A DNA stretch of 28,710 nt from Nitrososphaerota archaeon (GTDB lineage: Archaea; Thermoproteota; Nitrososphaeria; Nitrososphaerales; Nitrosopumilaceae): positions 1 through 28,710 of the forward strand of contig JAANXC010000077.1 of assembly GCA_018263495.1 (NCBI GenBank), given 5' to 3'. This document shows positions 23,521-28,710 of this stretch, one piece after another. A program made the position numbers and the translations under genes. Numbering within the stretch: position 1 is the stretch's first letter; each line of letters starts with the position of its first letter. The notes under the pieces are model-generated. The model was not told the origin of the DNA and made no database searches. It saw only the letters and a program-made list of their open reading frames with translations.

Positions 23521-24872
23521 ACTCTCTTGCTAACAAGTTTTGTAGCATACCTTGCGCTATCAAAGTATAGGTGACAGTATGATGCAAGCGTATTGTATTC
23601 AGAAAGAGCATCCTTTTTACCAGATATCCCCTCGCCGATCTTCAGATCATATACAAGTTTAGCATCTCTTGCTAGATTGCCAATCTTTGAGTAATGAAAC
23701 TCGTGTGCACGAAACTTTGCCGGACCAGAGACCAAGCAGCTTGATGTGATTCTCCCTTCGGTATAGTTTAGCGTCATCTTCTTAGTCATCCGAGTTTCTG
23801 CATCGAACAAGCCTACCATCTTATACTTTTTTTTGCCAAAGCTTATCGATTTTGTCAGATACATCAGTCCCCCACACTCTGCATAGATTGGTATTCCCTC
23901 TTCAGCGTGTTCTTTTATCATCTTCCTCATGATTGTGTTCCGCTCAAGTGACTGCCCTAAGACTTCAGGAAATCCACCTCCAATGTAGATTAAGTCGCAT
24001 TTTGGAATTTTTTTGTCGCCTACTGGACTAAAAAATTTTAATTTTGCTCCTTCCCTACGTAGCGCCTCCAAGTTGTCATGATAGTAAAAATTAAACGAAG
24101 AGTCAAGTGCAACCGCTACCGTAGCTATAGGTTTTTTGATTTTTTTTGACCGAATCTTTGGAAGGTCTGATACGTTTTTACAAATCTGAATTATTTTATC
24201 AATGTCAAGACTGTCAGAAACCTCACGTGAAACTTTCCTAATTTTATTTTGCAGTGACCTTTGTTCCTTTACAGGAATAAGTCCGAGATGCCGTGATTCC
24301 AAGCTCTCAGAATTTCTTAGTATAGATCCAAGTATCGGAACCTTCAGGCTTGCAAGTGCTTGCTTGCACATACTTTCATGTTTCTTACTGCCAATTTTGT
24401 TCAAAATTATGCCAACGATCCTAGAATTACGATGAAACTTTGCAAATCCTAGTGCAGTCGCAGCAATGGAACGTGCTGTTTTACTTGCGTCCAAAATTAA
24501 AATGGTAGGAGATTTTAGCAGCGATGCAACATGATGTGTACTAGCATAGTTTGTCTTTCCACCAAACCCATCATAATAACCCATCACGCCCTCAATTACA
24601 GAAATATCAGATGTGGAATTTTTTACAAAACTATGTTGTAGTTCACTTTCTCCCATTAACCATACATCCAAATTTTTTGCATCCTTACCTGATATTGCAG
24701 AAAGATAACTGGGATCAATATAATCAGGACCAACCTTGAATGGCTGTATCCCATAGCCACGTTTCTTGATCCCATAAATTATCGCGGATGTGATCGATGT
24801 CTTGCCAACTCCGCTGGTTACCCCAGCAACAACTAACCTTGGAATCTTCAATTCTTTGTCTAGGAATTTCAT
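23517..24872 (-). CDS. cbiA: Cobyrinic acid a,c-diamide synthase
   Basis: CbiA amidates the a and c acetate side chains of cobyrinic acid using glutamine and ATP. The 451-residue protein has an N-terminal DTBS-like ATPase domain with P-loop GVTSGVGKTS (from residue 17) and the motifs VGPDYIDPSYLS and VIEGVMGYYDG. A C-terminal type-I glutamine amidotransferase domain follows, with YIGGGFPEVLG, the nucleophile cysteine in YAECGGLMYL, and the histidine motif AHEFHYS. I chose ATG 24872 over an in-frame TTG at 24881. It runs opposite to the other cobalamin genes, converging on the small membrane protein and divergent from cobO. Confidence 0.96.
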   Translation of the reverse strand: MKFLDKELKIPRLVVAGVTSGVGKTSITSAIIYGIKKRGYGIQPFKVGPDYIDPSYLSAISGKDAKNLDVWLMGESELQHSFVKNSTSDISVIEGVMGYYDGFGGKTNYASTHHVASLLKSPTILILDASKTARSIAATALGFAKFHRNSRIVGIILNKIGSKKHESMCKQALASLKVPILGSILRNSESLESRHLGLIPVKEQRSLQNKIRKVSREVSDSLDIDKIIQICKNVSDLPKIRSKKIKKPIATVAVALDSSFNFYYHDNLEALRREGAKLKFFSPVGDKKIPKCDLIYIGGGFPEVLGQSLERNTIMRKMIKEHAEEGIPIYAECGGLMYLTKSISFGKKKYKMVGLFDAETRMTKKMTLNYTEGRITSSCLVSGPAKFRAHEFHYSKIGNLARDAKLVYDLKIGEGISGKKDALSEYNTLASYCHLYFDSARYATKLVSKRV

Positions 24873-24883
24873 CACTATCAATC

Positions 24884-24903
24884 TTTTTAGTTTAGAGAAA
24901 ATT
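24884..24903. promoter_or_regulatory. Divergent promoter region, cbiA and cobO
   Basis: The 41-base spacer contains TTTTTAGTTTAG (24884-24895), centred about 25 bases before the cobO GTG, and on the minus strand GAATTTTC (24896-24903), about 27 bases before the cbiA ATG. The spacer is too short for a cobalamin riboswitch. Weak evidence. Confidence 0.28.
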
Positions 24904-24913
24904 CAAAGTAAAC

Positions 24914-25447
24914 GTGAGCCAAAAGGGACTCGTTATTGTATATACTGGTGGAGGCAAGGGAAAAACCTCAGCCGCACTAGGACTTGTACTAAGAGCTGTA
25001 GGATACAACCATAAAGTTTGCATGATACAATTTGTAAAAGGCTCTTGGCATTATGGTGAGCTCGATTCCGCAAAAAGATTAGCACCAGAATTTGAGCTGA
25101 TTACGGCAGGCAAGGGATTTGTGGGTATTTTAGATGACAAAAGTCCACGCGAGGATCACGTAAAGGCAGCAAACGATACGCTGGAGATTAGTAAGGAAAA
25201 GATAATGTTGGGTAACTTTGACGTTGTTATACTGGACGAGATTAACTATGCGTTACAACTGAAATTACTGAATTTAGATGATGTGATAGATCTCATAAAG
25301 TCAAAGCCACCTAAACTTGATCTTGTGTTGACAGGCAATCATGCAGAAGAGAAAGTCATAGAATTGGCAGATCTTGTGACTGAAATGAAAGAAATCAAAC
25401 ATCCATTCAAATCTGGCATAAAAGCAAAGAAAGGAATAGATTTCTAG
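24914..25447 (+). CDS. cobO: Cob(I)yrinic acid a,c-diamide adenosyltransferase (CobO/BtuR type)
   Basis: The enzyme transfers the 5'-deoxyadenosyl group of ATP to cob(I)alamin or its precursors to make the coenzyme form. The 177-residue protein has the family P-loop TGGGKGKTSAALGLVLRA from residue 11 and VCMIQFVKGSWHYGE, and later VVILDEINYALQLKLL and VLTGNHAEEKVIELADLVTEM. All are characteristic of CobA/CobO/BtuR. The start is GTG. It follows cbiA in the biosynthetic order (a,c-diamide then adenosylation) and is divergent from it. Length is slightly short but complete. Confidence 0.96.
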   Translation: MSQKGLVIVYTGGGKGKTSAALGLVLRAVGYNHKVCMIQFVKGSWHYGELDSAKRLAPEFELITAGKGFVGILDDKSPREDHVKAANDTLEISKEKIMLGNFDVVILDEINYALQLKLLNLDDVIDLIKSKPPKLDLVLTGNHAEEKVIELADLVTEMKEIKHPFKSGIKAKKGIDF

Positions 25448-25455
25448 ACAGCAAC

Positions 25456-25464
25456 AATAAATTA
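25456..25464 (+). promoter_or_regulatory. Probable TATA box for aIF2 alpha-nop10
   Basis: AATAAATTA is centred 27 bases before the aIF2 alpha ATG, fitting a leaderless archaeal transcript. The cobO stop is just upstream. Inferred from spacing and composition. Confidence 0.35.
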
Positions 25465-25486
25465 CCTAGTTAAAAAAATACAGCAA

Positions 25487-26287
25487 ATGACAACTGAAGT
25501 ACATGAATTACCAGAAATAGGAGAAATTGTTGTTGCTACAATTACTAAGATAACAGATCACGGTGCTTATGCAACTCTAGATGAGTATAACAATATTCAG
25601 GGATTTTTGCATGCTTCAGAAGTAGCACACGGATGGGTACGGAATATTAACAAATTTGTAAAATCAGGAGAGAAAAAAGTTCTACTTGTAAAGAGGATTA
25701 AGGAAGGCAGGGAAGAAATTGATTTATCACTTAAACAGGTTTCAAGGGATCAACAAAAAAAGAAATTTGTTGATGTAAAACGATTTGAAAAAGGAAAAAG
25801 CATTATCAAAAGTGTGCAAGAGAAAGCAAAATTATCAAGTAGTGATGTTGAAAAACTAGAAGATAAGATTTTTTCAAAATATGATTCTGTTTATGATGGA
25901 GTTGTTGACATTGCTACAAACGGAATTAAAGTTTTTGGCGATTTGAAATTACCTAAAAAAACTTTGGATGTAATTGAAGAAGTAAGTATGAAAATTAAAC
26001 TGCCTTCAGTAGAAATTAGGGGTATTTTAGAATTAGTAGATAACAGCTCAAATGGAGTAGAAACCATAAAGAACAGCTTACATGGTTTTGAAAAGGCGGA
26101 TCAAAATAACGTAAAAATTTTGTACGTAGGAGCCCCAAAATATAGAATAACTGTAACTGCTGCTGATTTTAAATCTGCAGAAAAAACTCTCAAGCCTATC
26201 TTAGAAGACATACAAAAAAATATTGAAAAAAACAAGGGTAGTTTTAAATTCACTAGAGAAGAATCTAGAAAAACTGGTGGGGAATAA
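25487..26287 (+). CDS. eif2a: Translation initiation factor aIF2, alpha subunit
   Basis: The alpha subunit of aIF2 joins the gamma GTPase and helps deliver initiator Met-tRNA to the small ribosomal subunit. The 266-residue protein has an N-terminal S1 domain (about residues 10-85), with GEIVVATITKITDHGAYATL and QGFLHASEV. A helical middle domain and a C-terminal alpha-beta domain ending ITVTAADFKSAEKTLKPILE follow, the order of archaeal and eukaryotic IF2 alpha. Its stop codon shares one base with the nop10 ATG (TAATG), an arrangement that usually couples translation. The gamma subunit gene lies about 1 kb downstream on the other strand. Confidence 0.96.
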   Translation: MTTEVHELPEIGEIVVATITKITDHGAYATLDEYNNIQGFLHASEVAHGWVRNINKFVKSGEKKVLLVKRIKEGREEIDLSLKQVSRDQQKKKFVDVKRFEKGKSIIKSVQEKAKLSSSDVEKLEDKIFSKYDSVYDGVVDIATNGIKVFGDLKLPKKTLDVIEEVSMKIKLPSVEIRGILELVDNSSNGVETIKNSLHGFEKADQNNVKILYVGAPKYRITVTAADFKSAEKTLKPILEDIQKNIEKNKGSFKFTREESRKTGGE

Positions 26288-26442
26288 TGCGGTTTCAGCT
26301 AAGAAAGTGTTCTGAGTGTGGACGATATACATTAAAAGATGAATGCAAAAAATGTAATAAAAAAACTACATTAGTGCATCCAGCAAAATTTTCTCCCGAT
26401 GACAAATACGCAAGACTGCGTATAGCAGACAAACAGAATTAG
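26287..26442 (+). CDS. nop10: H/ACA ribonucleoprotein protein Nop10
   Basis: Nop10 is the small core protein of H/ACA guide RNPs, which make pseudouridine in rRNA together with Cbf5, Gar1 and L7Ae. The 51-residue protein begins MRFQLRKCSECGRYTL, with a zinc ribbon formed by Cys8, Cys11, Cys20 and Cys23, followed by the Nop10 tail with HPAKFSPDDKYARLR. The ATG overlaps the aIF2 alpha stop by one base. The aIF2 alpha-nop10 pairing is conserved in many archaea. Length is typical of archaeal Nop10. Confidence 0.95.
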   Translation: MRFQLRKCSECGRYTLKDECKKCNKKTTLVHPAKFSPDDKYARLRIADKQN

Positions 26443-26446
26443 ATTC

Positions 26447-26890
26447 TCAAGGTGCGTATGTACCTTCAAGAGTTGCTTGTTCTATGATGTGATCTTCCAT
26501 TGCTTTTTCAACGTCAGCCTTTGTAGACTTGCCAGGAAGATCCAATTCGCTGTCAAGTGCGTAAAGCTTGAATACATATGTGTGCCTTTTGTCAGGAGGT
26601 GCAGGTCCACCATATCCTACTTCACCAAAGTCTGTCATTCCCTCTGTTGACTTTGCTAGTTCTAGTTCTGTTTTAGTTGGGTCTATGTTCCATGCAACCC
26701 AATGCACCCAAATCTTACCAACAGCTCCCACCGCATCGGGATCATCCATAATGAGAGCTAGAGATTTTGTTCCATCAGGGATTCCACTAACGGTCAAGGG
26801 TGTAATTTTATTTCCATTCTTATATCCACATTCTCGCGGTATCTCACCACCATGTGAAAAAGCGGAGCTTGTCAGTTTCAGGTTTCCCAT
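26447..26890 (-). CDS. PEBP family protein (YbhB/YbcL, Raf-kinase-inhibitor-like)
   Basis: This 147-residue protein is of the phosphatidylethanolamine-binding protein fold. The ligand-pocket motifs are present: LALIMDDPDA, WVHWVAWNI, and GYGGPAPPDKRHTYVFKLYALD. Prokaryotic members have no well-defined function; lipid or protease-inhibitor binding has been proposed. There is no signal peptide, so it is cytoplasmic. It converges with nop10 with four bases between the stops, and lies 36 bases after the PIN gene on the same strand but with its own A/T-rich upstream box (26917-26925). Confidence 0.93.
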   Translation of the reverse strand: MGNLKLTSSAFSHGGEIPRECGYKNGNKITPLTVSGIPDGTKSLALIMDDPDAVGAVGKIWVHWVAWNIDPTKTELELAKSTEGMTDFGEVGYGGPAPPDKRHTYVFKLYALDSELDLPGKSTKADVEKAMEDHIIEQATLEGTYAP

Positions 26891-26926
26891 TTGCTTAATT
26901 TTGCATGCTTTTACAGTTAAATTTTA

Positions 26927-27295
26927 CTAGGATTCCAAAACAATTTTGTCGTTTGAAAGTGACATGACTGAGCCGCCCAAGTTTTTAATTTTATTTTTTA
27001 ATTCGTTGTCAATCGTGGCAATTATACCTCCACGCTTTCTTATACGTTCAATTATCGCTTGATCTGCAAACTTACCAGACATTTGGGTAGTTTTCAAATT
27101 TCGTGCAAACTCAAGAGTTGTTGTAGCATCTTGTTTTTTCTTTTGTGATTTAGAAAGTTTTCTCAGCTCATTTAGTACTGCAGACGGAACAACAAACTGG
27201 ATTTGACCAATCTCTGTGTTTACAGAATCTATATTCTTGATCTTTCTAGTAGCTAAGTGAATCAGAAAGCTTGTATCACAGATGACTTCAACCAA
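26927..27295 (-). CDS. PIN-domain ribonuclease-like protein (Fcf1/Utp24-like)
   Basis: The 122-residue protein is a single PIN domain. The acidic residues expected at the metal site are present: Asp7 in VICDTSFL, Glu43 in LNELRKL, the Asp of FADQAII, and the Asp of IIATIDNELK. Archaeal PIN proteins encoded beside aIF2 gamma are relatives of the eukaryotic rRNA-processing nuclease Fcf1/Utp24, and the gene here starts 8 bases inside the end of aIF2 gamma. A VapC-type toxin is less likely because no antitoxin gene is adjacent. Confidence 0.87.
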   Translation of the reverse strand: MVEVICDTSFLIHLATRKIKNIDSVNTEIGQIQFVVPSAVLNELRKLSKSQKKKQDATTTLEFARNLKTTQMSGKFADQAIIERIRKRGGIIATIDNELKNKIKNLGGSVMSLSNDKIVLES

Positions 27296-28550
27296 CTATT
27301 CCTGCACCGATAAGTCTCCACCTTTCTGCAATTCTTCTACTAAGCGCAACACTTCCTTTATCAAAAAGGCATACTGGTCTTCTAAATTCTACTTCTATAT
27401 TATCAGATTTTACCTTCTTTACATTTGCAGGTACAGGAGCGGTTCCAACACTAATTCTAAGCAATTCACCAACTTTTACAGGTACAACTTTGGTTTCTCC
27501 GGCAGAACCAACCGCAGTATCAAATAAACTGATTTTTAGTTTTGCTTCTGTAGAATTTTCAGGTAGAGTGCCAGGCTTGCCAACTACGGAGCCTATCAGT
27601 GAATCACTTGTTGAAAGAGAGGGATCAAGTTTTGTTCCAATTGCCACCAGACCTCCTGATTTTACTTCATCTACAATGCCAGCGCCTGTTCCTAAAGAAA
27701 CTATTTCTGTCTGTATAGATTGATAAGATTTCTTCTTTGGATTAATTATTCCTGGTTTGATCTCAATTTCATCACCCACTGATAACTTTCCCTGAGTTAT
27801 GCTACCACCAATTACTCCACCTTTGAGATTTTTTATTTTAGTTCCAGGTTTGTTAATATCAAAAGATCGTAAAACATGCATCACAGTGTCACTAGCTTCA
27901 TCTCTAACTGGTGTTTCAATCGTTTCTTCAATAGCACCTATCAAAGCATCCATGTTAAGAGATGACTGTGCGCTAATTGGTATAATTGGGGAACTAGCTG
28001 CCTTTGTTCCCTTTACAAACTTTGTAATTTCAGAGTAGTTTGATAAAGCATCTTGGTGTGATATGAGATCAACTTTGTTTTGAACGATTACAATTTGCTT
28101 TATTCCCAATATTTGCAAAGCTAGAAGGTGTTCTTTTGTTTGAGGCTGTGGAACTTTAGAATTTGCAGCAACCAACAGCAAAGCACCGTCCATTAATGCA
28201 GAACCTGAAAGCATGTTTGCCATCAAACTTTCGTGACCTGGACTATCTACAAAACTTATGACTCTTGATAATTCGCTTTCTTTTCCACAGTTATGACATT
28301 TTGGCTCAGTTGAATATCCCAATGGCGATTCACAGTCTTTACATTTGTAAAATGCCGCATCTGAATATCCAACACGTATGGTGATGCCTCTTTTTAGCTC
28401 TTGACTATGTACGCTAGTCCAATTTCCAGTTAGTGCCTGAATTAGAGTTGTTTTTCCGTGATCTACATGACCCGCAGTACCAATATTGACACATGGTTGT
28501 TTTCCATATTTTTTTATGTACCAATCAGGAAGTGAATCTTTCCAATGCAT
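27288..28550 (-). CDS. eif2g: Translation initiation factor aIF2, gamma subunit
   Basis: The gamma subunit is the GTPase core of aIF2 that binds Met-tRNAi. The 420-residue protein has the G1 motif GHVDHGKT at 27-34, a zinc knuckle with Cys70, Cys73, Cys85 and Cys88, the G3 motif DSPGH at 102-106 (most homologs read DAPGH), G4 NKVD, then domains II and III. It is complete. It overlaps the downstream PIN gene by 8 bases. Upstream on the same strand lies a gene with a repetitive tail, likely ribosomal protein S6e. An inverted repeat, AGAATT-AAA-AATTCT, sits in the short spacer at 28556-28570. Confidence 0.97.
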   Translation of the reverse strand: MHWKDSLPDWYIKKYGKQPCVNIGTAGHVDHGKTTLIQALTGNWTSVHSQELKRGITIRVGYSDAAFYKCKDCESPLGYSTEPKCHNCGKESELSRVISFVDSPGHESLMANMLSGSALMDGALLLVAANSKVPQPQTKEHLLALQILGIKQIVIVQNKVDLISHQDALSNYSEITKFVKGTKAASSPIIPISAQSSLNMDALIGAIEETIETPVRDEASDTVMHVLRSFDINKPGTKIKNLKGGVIGGSITQGKLSVGDEIEIKPGIINPKKKSYQSIQTEIVSLGTGAGIVDEVKSGGLVAIGTKLDPSLSTSDSLIGSVVGKPGTLPENSTEAKLKISLFDTAVGSAGETKVVPVKVGELLRISVGTAPVPANVKKVKSDNIEVEFRRPVCLFDKGSVALSRRIAERWRLIGAGIVG

Positions 28551-28581
28551 GATTAAGAATTAAAAATTCTGTTATGTTAAC

Positions 28582-28710
28582 CTATTCCTTTTTTTCTTTA
28601 GGAGCTTCTGCCTTTGGTTTTTCTTTAGGAGCTTCTGCCTTTGGTTTTTCTTTAGGAGCTTCTGCCTTTGGTTTTTCTTTAGGAGCTTCTGCCTTTGGTT
28701 TTTCTTTAGG
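28582..28710 (-). CDS. 3' end of a gene with Lys/Pro/Ala/Glu repeat tail (probably ribosomal protein S6e), truncated
   Basis: Only the last 42 codons are in the window. The stop codon is at 28582-28584, 31 bases before the aIF2 gamma start. The visible protein is a low-complexity repeat of the nonapeptide APKEKPKAE ending PKEKKE. The folded part lies beyond the window, so identity rests on synteny: in many archaea rps6e directly precedes the aIF2 gamma and PIN genes. A basic, disordered tail suits a ribosomal protein, but a histone-like or other basic protein cannot be excluded. Confidence 0.6.
   Translation of the reverse strand, partial: PKEKPKAEAPKEKPKAEAPKEKPKAEAPKEKPKAEAPKEKKE
28596..28703. 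repeat. Exact 27-bp tandem repeat, four copies plus a partial fifth
   Basis: Four head-to-tail copies of a 27-base unit (beginning CTTTAGGAGCTTCTGCC on the plus strand) start at 28596, 28623, 28650 and 28677, and a fifth runs off the window end. All copies are identical at every base, synonymous positions included, so the array expanded recently or is kept uniform. The unit is a multiple of three and keeps the minus-strand frame open. Confidence 0.95.

Noticed and set aside
26927..27295. VapC toxin of a toxin-antitoxin pair
   Set aside because: No small antitoxin gene is next to it, and the overlap with aIF2 gamma matches the conserved archaeal Fcf1-like neighbour.
28596..28710. Possible CRISPR array at the window end
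   Set aside because: The 27-bp units are directly adjacent with no spacers and keep a coding frame on the minus strand, so this is a coding tandem repeat.

Overview
The window looks like a chromosomal segment of an ammonia-oxidising thaumarchaeon (Nitrososphaerota, probably the Nitrosopumilus/Nitrosarchaeum group). This is inferred from gene content, not from a search. Archaeal information-processing genes (GatD/GatE amidotransferase, Nop10, aIF2 alpha and gamma, Sm-like protein, Lhr helicase, RadB-like ATPase, Cdc48) sit beside bacterial-type genes known in this phylum (DnaK/DnaJ/GrpE, a bacterial-type S-adenosylmethionine synthetase) and an anaerobic-type cobalamin pathway. The DNA is AT-rich, coding density is high, and many genes have a TATA-like box about 23-28 bases before the start codon, as expected for leaderless archaeal transcripts. 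I see no insertion sequences, phage genes or CRISPR array.

Layout. Positions 1-4.5 kb: the 3' part of a Cdc48-type AAA+ ATPase, then gatD-gatE, which make Gln-tRNA(Gln). Positions 4.5-4.85 kb: tRNA-Leu(CAG) on the minus strand and a probable 56-residue zinc-finger-like gene ending in a poly-lysine stretch, whose 19-base A run is also the T tract just after dnaJ. Positions 4.85-9.5 kb (minus strand): an unusual Rossmann-fold protein, grpE, dnaK, dnaJ in transcription order. Positions 9.5-12.4 kb: a DUF354 glycosyltransferase-like protein, tRNA-Gln(UUG), and a DrrAB-like ABC exporter pair. Positions 12.4-17.4 kb: a DNA-metabolism neighbourhood with an RPA-like multi-OB-fold protein, a large Lhr helicase, a small membrane peptide and a RadB-like ATPase.

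Positions 17.4-19.7 kb: an Sm-like protein gene followed directly by metK, then a convergent NAD-dependent epimerase-like gene. Positions 19.7-25.5 kb: cobalamin genes cbiD, cbiG, cbiX, cbiC, a small two-helix membrane protein, then cbiA (opposite strand) and cobO. MetK supplies the methyl donor used by corrin-ring methyltransferases. Positions 25.5-28.6 kb: aIF2 alpha overlapping nop10, a PEBP-family protein, and, converging on these, aIF2 gamma with a PIN-domain gene. The window ends inside the 3' end of a minus-strand gene upstream of aIF2 gamma, probably ribosomal protein S6e by archaeal synteny. Its tail is an exact 27-bp tandem repeat coding for a Lys/Pro/Ala/Glu nonapeptide.

Most of the window is conserved archaeal housekeeping sequence. 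The best second-look items are the C-terminal 27-bp repeat, the sirohydrochlorin chelatase whose N-terminal half has lost its catalytic histidines, the dual-use 19-base homopolymer, the two microproteins, and the tRNA-Gln that appears to carry C instead of U at position 33.
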